Of a DNA stretch of 44,804 nucleotides, positions 24,486 through 32,756 are shown piece by piece. Positions within the stretch are counted from its first letter, which is position 1; every line of letters begins with the position of its first letter. The notes under the pieces were generated by a model. The model saw only the letters and a program-made list of their open reading frames with translations, did not search any database and was not told the origin of the DNA. Source of the stretch: an uncultured Bacteroidales bacterium. GTDB taxonomy: Bacteria; Bacteroidota; Bacteroidia; Bacteroidales; F082. Made by a program: the position numbers and the translations under genes. Location of the stretch: positions 1 to 44,804 of the forward strand of contig CALCYT010000019.1 of assembly GCA_937906455.1 (NCBI GenBank), written 5' to 3'.

Positions 24486-24518
24486 CAAAAAAGGATTCCC
24501 GTCACGAGAATCCTTTTT
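24486..24518. terminator. Bidirectional terminator between folA and a C10 protease gene
   Basis: AAAAAAGGATTC pairs with GAATCCTTTTT around a short loop (CCGTCACGA). T-runs on both strands mean it can end both folA and the convergent protease transcript. Confidence 0.85.
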
Positions 24519-24541
24519 GAAATCACTTGTAATTCAAGCTA

Positions 24542-27106
24542 TTACTTCACTACCGAGACCTTACGTGTCACCTCATTGCCGTTGGCGACGACGCGAATCA
24601 TATAGATTCCGGCCTCGAATCCGTTAGTGTTTATTGTAATCTCGTCAGCGTCAAGAGGTTGCTCAAGCACTTTCTGACCGATTGAGTTATAAACCGTCAC
24701 ATTGCCGAGACCCTCAGCTTTTATTGTGATATTTTCTTTGGCAGGATTAGGATACACCTCGACAGCTTGTGTCATGTTCTCGTCAACGCCGTCTTCCGAG
24801 TAATAAACCTTCACGAAATACTCATTGCCGTATCTTGCCTTTGCCGGAATCGAGTAACAATCAATGTCTTTATAATAAGTCACCACCTTGTAATAGTACC
24901 AGTTGCCATAATCGAGAGGCTGGTTTTCCTTATATTCGTACTTGTTAGGGGCGATAATCTTCACACGTTTATACTCGCCATTATCGTTGCATTTTCTATA
25001 GATGAAATATCCGCTCACTCCTTCATTATACGATGGCGCCTCCCATGTAATCGTCGGCCTGCCGTTATCTTGCTTCTCAATCCACAGGTTTCTCGCGGGA
25101 TTGCAGTTCTCGCCCACGCTGACGCACACCATATCAGTCGTTGCCGACTCACCGTTAGGGCAAAGCATGCTGACGGTATAACAATGTCCGAGTCCGCTGG
25201 TCTCATCATCGACAAACGGCTGTGAGTTATCAGTGATCATCTGATAAATCAGCTCATCGCGATAAATGCAGTAGGTGTAAGCGTCATTAATCTCGCCGCT
25301 CCATTCGAGGATTATGTCCTCGTCGTCGGCCATGCCTGTCAGGTTTCCCGGAGCCTCGCACGCCCCGGTATTGCCGCATCCGTTGTTAGCTGCAAGGAAC
25401 ACTCCGCCGGCAAGATCCGCCGACGAGCCGGTGTACGAATACAGGCTTACATTCTGAGAATCATAAATCTTGAACGACAAATTGCTGATAGTGTCATCCG
25501 TTGGCGTCCAGCCGAAACACACACGTCCCACAGGAATATCGACATGGAACGCCTGCGGTGCCGATGATGTCATCGTCAGCTGCCTGATTTCGGTGCCTGC
25601 CATATTGTAAATTGAGATATGGTTGCCTTTCCAGCCGTCGAACTGTGTTGTTGTCGTCACTATTTTCCAGTCGCAAGCCGGTCCGAAAGTTACGTTTTTC
25701 GTCACCATCTGTTTGCCATTGCGCCCATTGCTCACGGCATAAACCTTATATTCAAAGTTGTCGTAATACGGCACACGGTCGATGAAGGTCATGTTTTGTC
25801 CCGCTGCGATGCCTGTTGTTATCTCATGACAAATCTTATTGTTACGCATAATCACCACTTTCTCGATGTCCGACAGAGGCTCTCCATTGAGGCAAGTCGT
25901 GGGGTTAGTCCAGCTGACCGTCGCCTCGAAAGATGTCTCCGAGACAGGTGTCACCACCAAGTTTGTCGGGGCACTCGGCGTGGCGTCGTAAACATATTGC
26001 GGCACGAAGTTAAACATGGCGTCGGAGACGGTGGTGTAAGGTGCCGTGTCCATGACATACCATCCATCGGCGGAGCCACTCCATCCAAGGTTGAAATGAT
26101 ACAAGTCGTAGTCGTCGTAGCCATCGCAAATGAAGGCATGGCATCCGTCGTCGGCACAGCCGCCGTAATACATAGGCCATCCCATGTCGAACTGCTCTTT
26201 CACCATGTCGCACCAAGTCTCAAGGTCATAACTCTGGCGGCTCAGGTGCAGTATGTTGTCGCAAAACGAGAAATATGTGGGCATCGCTGTGACGATAGGG
26301 TCGGAGGCGCCTCCGCTGCCGTCGGGACCATAGCCCATGTCGATGGTCACTCCGCAGTGAAAACTGATCATCGCCACGGCCTCGATTTGCTCTACAGGTG
26401 ACGACTCGTTTATCTTAGCCGGCATGTTATCCCAGTCATAATACGTATTCTCGAAGTCGGCGCATATCTCGCCATAGTCTTCGTGATAGTAGCAATGGCT
26501 GCCGTTGCCATGCACCGGATATTTCCAGAAGGCCACCAACTGTGCCATTGAGGTGGCGAGACAGCCCACGTAGGTGTGTCCGTGTGAGCCTGCCGGGTCT
26601 TCGGGGCAGTAATAATTATACGGATAGCCCTGGTCCCACTGCGTCTTCACCAAAAAATCGGTGCCTCTGCCTCCGTTTCTGGACACGAGTCGTCCGGTGT
26701 TTTCAAGCATCCGCCAGTCAGCGGCGACGTCAGGAGCCGCGTATGTGGTGGCACCGTACCGGCTGCGTCCCGTCACGATGCCGTCAAGGTAGTCGCGCAA
26801 CGCAGGAGGTATGTTGTCGTAATCAAACGCCCCATTCTCCGAATATCCCACTACCGGACGGAAGAAATCGTCAGCCGAAATGATGACGAAGCCCTCGTCA
26901 CCCACGTTGAAGACATAGAAACAAGCCTCGCCTCTGTCGGCATGAGCCGTATAAGCCAACGACAAATCAAATCCGCGACTTGCCGTGGCGAAGTGGTTGT
27001 CCACAAACTTCATGCCGAGCGACTTCGCCACATTGACATCGACCGGATTGGCGTTGATGAGCATTATGTCCAACAAAGCCATGAGTAACAACAAATATTT
27101 TTTCAT
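24542..27106 (-). CDS. Secreted C10 (streptopain-type) cysteine protease, paralogue 1
   Basis: An 854-residue exported protease. A signal peptide covers about 1-19, followed by a streptopain-type pro-domain (PVDVNVAKSLGMKF and VISADDFFRPVVGYSENG). The catalytic pair is Cys182 in YVGCLATSMAQ and His323 in DDGCHAFICDGY. Trp342 in NLGWSG lies in the family's conserved patch. The C-terminal half has fibronectin type III-like repeats, then a type IX sorting domain ending KVSVVK. Family members include interpain A of Prevotella and fibrinogen-cleaving enzymes of Bacteroides fragilis. It is the last of three tandem copies and shares about 290 nearly identical bases at its end with the second. Confidence 0.93.
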   Translation of the reverse strand: MKKYLLLLMALLDIMLINANPVDVNVAKSLGMKFVDNHFATASRGFDLSLAYTAHADRGEACFYVFNVGDEGFVIISADDFFRPVVGYSENGAFDYDNIPPALRDYLDGIVTGRSRYGATTYAAPDVAADWRMLENTGRLVSRNGGRGTDFLVKTQWDQGYPYNYYCPEDPAGSHGHTYVGCLATSMAQLVAFWKYPVHGNGSHCYYHEDYGEICADFENTYYDWDNMPAKINESSPVEQIEAVAMISFHCGVTIDMGYGPDGSGGASDPIVTAMPTYFSFCDNILHLSRQSYDLETWCDMVKEQFDMGWPMYYGGCADDGCHAFICDGYDDYDLYHFNLGWSGSADGWYVMDTAPYTTVSDAMFNFVPQYVYDATPSAPTNLVVTPVSETSFEATVSWTNPTTCLNGEPLSDIEKVVIMRNNKICHEITTGIAAGQNMTFIDRVPYYDNFEYKVYAVSNGRNGKQMVTKNVTFGPACDWKIVTTTTQFDGWKGNHISIYNMAGTEIRQLTMTSSAPQAFHVDIPVGRVCFGWTPTDDTISNLSFKIYDSQNVSLYSYTGSSADLAGGVFLAANNGCGNTGACEAPGNLTGMADDEDIILEWSGEINDAYTYCIYRDELIYQMITDNSQPFVDDETSGLGHCYTVSMLCPNGESATTDMVCVSVGENCNPARNLWIEKQDNGRPTITWEAPSYNEGVSGYFIYRKCNDNGEYKRVKIIAPNKYEYKENQPLDYGNWYYYKVVTYYKDIDCYSIPAKARYGNEYFVKVYYSEDGVDENMTQAVEVYPNPAKENITIKAEGLGNVTVYNSIGQKVLEQPLDADEITINTNGFEAGIYMIRVVANGNEVTRKVSVVK

Positions 27107-27182
27107 GATTGTTTTTTTAAAAACAAAAGAGCGCTCAGCAAATCAATGTTGCCTCGCGCCCTTTTGCATTGTTATACAAATG

Positions 27183-29759
27183 TTATTTGACAACCGAGAC
27201 CTTACGTGTCACCTCATTGCCGTTGGCGACGACACGAATCATATAGATTCCGGCCTCGAATCCGTTAGTGTTTATTGTAATCTCGTCAGCGTCAAGAGGT
27301 TGCTCAAGCACTTTCTGACCGATTGAGTTATAAACCGTCACATTGCCGAGACCCTCAGCTTTTATTGTGATATTTTCTTTGGCAGGATTAGGATACACCT
27401 CGACAGCTTGTGTCATATTCTCGTCAACGCCGTCTTCCGAGTAATAAATCTTCACGAAATACTCATTGCCGTATCTTGACTTTGCCGGGGCCGAGTAGCA
27501 GTCGATATCCTGATAGAACGCTATCACTTTGTAATAATACCAATTGCCATATTCCATGATCTTCGTCTCTTTGTATTCTGTCTTATCCGGGCCAAGGATT
27601 TTAGCGCGTTCATACTCACCATCCTCATTCACTTTTCTATAGACGAAGAAAGCCGCCAGGCCATCGGTCGCATCAGGCAACTCCCATGTGATGACCGGTT
27701 TTCCGTTTGACTGGTTATAGAACCACATATTCGTTGCGGCGTCGCATCCTTCACCGGCGGTCTCGCATGCCTCGTTTGAGAGTTCTGATTCGCCACCGTT
27801 GCCGAGGACGCACACCTGATAGCAATGACCTCCCAATGACGGAGCCTCATCGATGAACTCGTTGGAGTGAGCAAGCTCGCAAAGCAATCCGTCACGGTAG
27901 ATGTTGAAGCCGTAGTTTGTTTTTAAGGAGCCTTCCCATGTCAGCACGATATTGTCGCCATCGATGGTAGCGTGCAGATCGGCTGGCACTGTTGTAGGAG
28001 CCTCGTTGCCGCATCCGTTGTTGCCTGCATACAACACGCCTTCAGGCACGCTGTTTGAAGTGCCGTCATACTGATAGACGATAGTGCCTGTGGAGTCTTT
28101 GATTTTGAATGTGAGAGCCACATTGTCGGTGCCGGCTTTCCATGCGAACGACACCTTTCCAAGGGTGATGTTCATGTTGTATGTCGCAGGGTTGTTGCTC
28201 GTCATGGTGAATCTGTCGATTTCGCGGCCTGCTCCATCGTATGCCACTAAATAAGCGCCTTTCCAACCGGTCATGTTGGTAGTGGTGCTGATGATTTTCC
28301 ATTCGCATGTCGGGCCGAACGACTCTGAAGCCACGCCGGCGGCACCGTTGACACCGTTTAGCACGGCATACACCCTATATTCAAATGTGCTGTAGCACGG
28401 CACGTTCTCATTGACGAAGCTCATGCTCGCGCCAGGAGTCGGGTTATCGACGGTGTAGATAATCTTACCGTCTCTTGCGACAACCATCTGGTCGATTGAC
28501 GAGATTGTCTGGTTGTTCATTGTCTTGGTCGGGTTGACCCAAGTGATGGTGGCTTCCTGAGCCATATCGTTGGTCTTTGTCGCCGTGACATTTGTCGGAG
28601 CCTGAACGGTGTTGTTGTAAACGTATGAAGGGACGTAGTTGAAGATAGCCGCTGCGCTTGACGCATAGTCAATGGCATCGACGGCATAGAAACCATCGTC
28701 GGAGCCGCTCCATCCGAAGTTGAAGTGGATGAAATCGTCCTCATCGTAACCGTCGGCGACGAAAGCATGGCCGCCACTGGAGCTTTGTCCCGAATAATAA
28801 ACCGGACGAGCGAGGTCGAAATCTGCTTTAAGCAGATTCACCCAGTTTGTCAAGCTGTAAGAGTTTCTTTGTTTCTTCACGCAATAGTCGTAATCGAAGT
28901 AGTTTGCCATAGCATCGGGGACGAGGTCGGAATACGTGCCGCTGCCGTCCCAGTCGAATGTCATGTCAACCGACACTCCGCAGTGGTAAAGCAGTGTGGC
29001 GACAGCCTCGATTTGTTCCTGTGTGGCTCCGCTCAAAGTGTTGGGCATCAGATCCCATTGATATGTCGTCTCGCCGAAATTAGCGTATTGATAGCCATAG
29101 TTATAGTATGTCGGACCGTATCCTATGCAGTTATATCCGTGTGCCCCTTCGCCTTGGATAGGATGGTCCCAATATTTCATCACCTGTCCCATTGCCGTGG
29201 CCACGCATCCGGCATAGCAGCGTCCGCCGGAGCCGGTGTGACCGCCCTGTGTCGGAGGCGCATACAAGTTATACGGAGCGTTCTGGTTCCATCTGGTCTT
29301 GACGAGAGGACCCACCTTGCCGGATTTATTGGCACTCAGTTTTCCGGTGTTGATGAGTGATGTCCACTGACCCTGCACATCAGGTGTCGCCGTGATGTTT
29401 TTCTCAATGGCATGGCTGATGCTGTTTTTGTATGTCTCAACCATAAACATCGCGCCGTTATTCAGATTTTCGGCATCGAACGGGCCGTTGTCGGAATAAC
29501 CGAGGATCGGGCGCACATTGTCGGATGCCGCCACGATGACGAAGCCGTCGTTGCCGACATTGAAAATGTATGCACAAGGGACACCGTCGTTGGATGTCAC
29601 CGTGTAATACAATTGTAAATCAGCATTTTTTGTCATTTCATACTTCGCTTGGACAAACTTCTGTCCCAGTGTCTTGGCCGTGTTGACATCAACCGGATTG
29701 GCGGACAATGCTCCCATTCCGATGATGACTGCGACCATCAATGATAATAATTTTTTCAT
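27183..29759 (-). CDS. Secreted C10 cysteine protease, paralogue 2
   Basis: An 858-residue relative of the neighbouring proteases: signal peptide about 1-20, pro-domain with PVDVNTAKTLGQKF, catalytic Cys185 in CYAGCVATAMGQ and His331 in SSGGHAFVADGY. FN3-like domains with many tryptophans follow, and the type IX sorting domain is the last 80 residues. The final 93 residues are identical to paralogue 1 apart from a single exchange (V/I in EYFVKVYYSE), although the catalytic halves are much more different. A 76-bp gap separates it from paralogue 1, so it may share a transcript. No TAnnTTTG box was seen upstream. Confidence 0.93.
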   Translation of the reverse strand: MKKLLSLMVAVIIGMGALSANPVDVNTAKTLGQKFVQAKYEMTKNADLQLYYTVTSNDGVPCAYIFNVGNDGFVIVAASDNVRPILGYSDNGPFDAENLNNGAMFMVETYKNSISHAIEKNITATPDVQGQWTSLINTGKLSANKSGKVGPLVKTRWNQNAPYNLYAPPTQGGHTGSGGRCYAGCVATAMGQVMKYWDHPIQGEGAHGYNCIGYGPTYYNYGYQYANFGETTYQWDLMPNTLSGATQEQIEAVATLLYHCGVSVDMTFDWDGSGTYSDLVPDAMANYFDYDYCVKKQRNSYSLTNWVNLLKADFDLARPVYYSGQSSSGGHAFVADGYDEDDFIHFNFGWSGSDDGFYAVDAIDYASSAAAIFNYVPSYVYNNTVQAPTNVTATKTNDMAQEATITWVNPTKTMNNQTISSIDQMVVARDGKIIYTVDNPTPGASMSFVNENVPCYSTFEYRVYAVLNGVNGAAGVASESFGPTCEWKIISTTTNMTGWKGAYLVAYDGAGREIDRFTMTSNNPATYNMNITLGKVSFAWKAGTDNVALTFKIKDSTGTIVYQYDGTSNSVPEGVLYAGNNGCGNEAPTTVPADLHATIDGDNIVLTWEGSLKTNYGFNIYRDGLLCELAHSNEFIDEAPSLGGHCYQVCVLGNGGESELSNEACETAGEGCDAATNMWFYNQSNGKPVITWELPDATDGLAAFFVYRKVNEDGEYERAKILGPDKTEYKETKIMEYGNWYYYKVIAFYQDIDCYSAPAKSRYGNEYFVKIYYSEDGVDENMTQAVEVYPNPAKENITIKAEGLGNVTVYNSIGQKVLEQPLDADEITINTNGFEAGIYMIRVVANGNEVTRKVSVVK

Positions 29760-29800
29760 TTTGATTAAAGTTAGATTAATAATTTATTTTACTTGTTTTC

Positions 29801-32098
29801 TCATTCTATAACAGTTACTTTTTGTGTCGTGGAGCCTGATTTTGTCAGTATTTTGACCATATAGATTCCGCTCCCGAGTGTCTGCATATCTATAACGCAC
29901 TCGTCGCCCTGAATCTTTTCCTCATAGACCTTTTGTCCGACGAGGTTAAACACCATGATGTTATTCATTTCCACGGCCTCTATTCTGAGTTTGCCCGTTG
30001 TTGGATTGGGATATATGCGCGCGTTGACAGAGTTTTCTGCCACTGACAGCACATCGACAACCACGTAGTCTGTGCCGTCTGTTGTCTCTGCCGGTGTCGA
30101 TTCGCATGCCGAATTGTAGGCTGTCACCTTATAATAATAGGCACCGTTTGCCACCGCGTCGAAATATTCGTGTGTCTCGCCATTGACATCGCCAATCTCG
30201 TTGTACGATTCGCCGTCATCACTTCGATAGACTTTGAATTTTGACGGTGTGTAGTCGCAGTCCCATGTGAGCAGCGAGCCGCTTATGCCTTCCTGATATG
30301 TGAATTCCCCTGCTAATGCTGAAGGAGCCGTGCAGTTAGGGCAGTCGTTGTCACCCGAATAGACAGTGCCGTTCAGCTGTGTCGAAGAGCCGGTGAAGGA
30401 ATATGCCGTCTGACCGGCCGAGTCCTTCAAGGTGATTGTGATTGAAGACACCGTTGATGACGGAGCCACCCAGTTGAGTGTGAAAGCACCTTCCGGGAAC
30501 TGCACTTTCTCGCTCACCGGGCTTGACGACGTCAGTGTGATTTCGTGGAACACCGCGCCGTTGCCGCCGACAGCCTGCAACACGCCATTATTCCAGCCCT
30601 GGAAGTTGGTGGTTTGGCAGATAAATTTCCAGGTGCATCGCGGACCGTATATCACGGCTTTGTCATACACTTCGCCTTCCATGTCGTTGTTTATTCCGAC
30701 AATTGAATATCTGTATGCGCCATACTCGGCGACATTATCCTCAAATGATATCAGCTCACCCGGCTGGGGGTTGTTATAAGTCTGTATCGTCTCGCCGTTG
30801 CGTTTCAGCACAATCTGCTGTATTGAGGTGAGGGCGTCTCCCGACACTGATGTCGTGGGCACCGTCCAGCTGACGGTCGCTGTTTTGGTGATTGCGTCAT
30901 CGATGGCGATGTCCAGTGTCTCTATCGCCGGCACGGTAGCCTTGTAGATATAGTCCGGAATCATGTCGAACACCACTCTCTGGTAGCTGTTGAACGTGCC
31001 GTTGCCAGTATTCAGCGCGTCGATTTGGAAATAATTGTTATATGAGCCGCTCCATCCCCAGTTAAAATGGAAATAGCGTTGGTCGTTATATCCGTCGCAG
31101 TTGAACGCATGGCCTCCCGATCCGTTTGCCTCGGCTCCGGCATACACCACAGGTATTCCCTTGTCGAAGCTCTCGATGAGCATGTCTTCCCACTCTGTTT
31201 TAGTGTATAAGTCACGTGATTTCATGTTGACACAATCGCCATATCTGAAATACGCCTTAGCCGCGTCAACCACATCGCCTGTATTGGCGCCGCTGCCGTC
31301 AGGAGAGTAATCCATATCGACAGCCACTCCGCAGTGATACATCAGGAGAGCCACCGCCTGAGCCGCAGCGTTAGCCTGTTGGCCGAGGGAGTTAGGCATT
31401 ATCGACCAGTTGTATGTCGTTTCCCCGAAGTTGACCGACAGCGTCCCGCCGTAAGAGCTGGTGCTGTAGGAATGTTCTCCTACGCCTGTCTCAGGCCAGT
31501 TCCAGAACTTCATCACCTGGCTCATGGCCGTGGCCACACAGCCGGCATAGCAGTGGTAGCCTGTCCAATAACTGTTACAAGCCGGAGCATAGTAGTTATA
31601 AGGGTAGTCCTGGTTCCATGTGGTGGTAATCAGCGGGCTGACGGCCTTGTCCATCCTTGTCATCGTGACGATGCCCTCTTTTTGAAGCAGCTCCCATTGA
31701 CTGACGATTTCCTCTTCCGCAACCAATTCATTATCAATGGCATATTGGATTTGTCTGCCATAATGTCCAAGATAATAACGCAGTCCGTCAGGGATATTGT
31801 TCACATCGAAGGCGGCACCTTCGCCATAACCCAGGATAGGGCAGGCGCGGTCGTCGGCGGCGACAACCACATAGCCGTCATCATAGTTGAACACATATAA
31901 ATAAGGAGTCCCATTCTCACCCGTCAAGGTGTAAACATGTTCCACAGAAGTAATGTCCTTTGCCGATAAAACATTGTTTATCAAATACTTAGTCCCAAGA
32001 TTACGGGCAGTATTCACATCAACCGGTGCCGCTGACATAGTAACGGCGAAAAACATCATGACTGAGATAACAAACGATAGTCTTTTCATTGCTTTCAT
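29801..32098 (-). CDS. Secreted C10 cysteine protease, paralogue 3
   Basis: A 765-residue member, shorter than its two neighbours. The signal peptide (about 1-23) is followed by the pro-domain with PVDVNTARNLGTKY, catalytic Cys187 in CYAGCVATAMSQ, and His330 in GSGGHAFNCDGY. It has only one or two FN3-like units and a diverged type IX sorting domain (RIYPNPTTGKLRI, ending QKVTVIE). The start could also be the Met three codons later (32089). It is the first of the tandem set in the direction of transcription, with a 170-bp upstream gap to the divergent orphan gene. Proteolysis of host or dietary protein outside the cell is inferred from family and export signals. Confidence 0.92.
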   Translation of the reverse strand: MKAMKRLSFVISVMMFFAVTMSAAPVDVNTARNLGTKYLINNVLSAKDITSVEHVYTLTGENGTPYLYVFNYDDGYVVVAADDRACPILGYGEGAAFDVNNIPDGLRYYLGHYGRQIQYAIDNELVAEEEIVSQWELLQKEGIVTMTRMDKAVSPLITTTWNQDYPYNYYAPACNSYWTGYHCYAGCVATAMSQVMKFWNWPETGVGEHSYSTSSYGGTLSVNFGETTYNWSIMPNSLGQQANAAAQAVALLMYHCGVAVDMDYSPDGSGANTGDVVDAAKAYFRYGDCVNMKSRDLYTKTEWEDMLIESFDKGIPVVYAGAEANGSGGHAFNCDGYNDQRYFHFNWGWSGSYNNYFQIDALNTGNGTFNSYQRVVFDMIPDYIYKATVPAIETLDIAIDDAITKTATVSWTVPTTSVSGDALTSIQQIVLKRNGETIQTYNNPQPGELISFEDNVAEYGAYRYSIVGINNDMEGEVYDKAVIYGPRCTWKFICQTTNFQGWNNGVLQAVGGNGAVFHEITLTSSSPVSEKVQFPEGAFTLNWVAPSSTVSSITITLKDSAGQTAYSFTGSSTQLNGTVYSGDNDCPNCTAPSALAGEFTYQEGISGSLLTWDCDYTPSKFKVYRSDDGESYNEIGDVNGETHEYFDAVANGAYYYKVTAYNSACESTPAETTDGTDYVVVDVLSVAENSVNARIYPNPTTGKLRIEAVEMNNIMVFNLVGQKVYEEKIQGDECVIDMQTLGSGIYMVKILTKSGSTTQKVTVIE

Positions 32099-32251
32099 TT
32101 TTATTATAATTTAAACTATGACACCAATTTTCATATGATTGAACTTCAATAAGTTAAAATGGTTAAAATCCTAATCCTGACATTAGTCGGACCACGGATT
32201 TTGAACTTGTAAAAATACAAAAAAAATTAATACGTCAGTCACTTTTTTTTA

Positions 32252-32259
32252 TATTTTTG
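32252..32259 (+). promoter_or_regulatory. -7 promoter box for an orphan gene
   Basis: TATTTTTG followed by CA, 9 nt before the ATG at 32269 and 24 nt before the ATG at 32284. Confidence 0.55.
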
Positions 32260-32268
32260 CATTTCAAA

Positions 32269-32754
32269 ATGAAAATCAAGCAGATGGAACATAAATTCTA
32301 TGATTTTTACATGCGTTTCCCGAGTGAGGACGACGCGCTTAGGGCGAAAGATTTTTACTACGAGAAGCATCGTCCGCGTATCGGCGGCGAGTTCAAGATA
32401 AACGCCAACGGGGTCTGTTCGCTCTCGTTACAGGATGAGTGTGAGCTGATTACGGACCTCTACCCTTTCGGGCTGACGCGATACATCGTAGCCGACAACT
32501 TCCACGGGGTGAGGCGCGAGCATGGCAAGGACATCTTCGATTTCTTCACCGACAGCGACCATTATTATTGTTGGGATTTGAACGAGCAGGTGTTTGAAAA
32601 GCTCAACGATTTCTTGAAAAACGAGATACAAAGCGACGGCTTCGTGCCCGAGAAAGGCAAGCATGCTCCGTTCATACAGCGCACACTCGACAGCATGGGC
32701 ATCGACGACTTGTTCAACATGCTCAGCGTTGACGCGCCGGGGTTGGATATTTAG
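32269..32754 (+). CDS. Hypothetical protein, 161 residues
   Basis: A soluble 161-residue protein that I do not recognise. It starts MKIKQMEHKFYDFYMRFPSEDD and is rich in aromatic and acidic residues, with no signal peptide or membrane segment. Two starts are possible, ATG 32269 and ATG 32284. I chose the first because the promoter box lies 9 nt upstream, but the second is equally allowed. The middle (VADNFHGVRREHGKDIFDFFTDSDHYYCWDL) looks like an alpha/beta domain. It ends 2 bp before the convergent short DnaE gene, so the two cannot have separate terminators. Confidence 0.7.
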   Translation: MKIKQMEHKFYDFYMRFPSEDDALRAKDFYYEKHRPRIGGEFKINANGVCSLSLQDECELITDLYPFGLTRYIVADNFHGVRREHGKDIFDFFTDSDHYYCWDLNEQVFEKLNDFLKNEIQSDGFVPEKGKHAPFIQRTLDSMGIDDLFNMLSVDAPGLDI

Positions 32755-32756
32755 TT

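Noticed and set aside
25619..26401. 260-codon plus-strand frame opposite a C10 protease
   Set aside because: It is antisense to a gene with intact catalytic residues and shows no recognisable domain.
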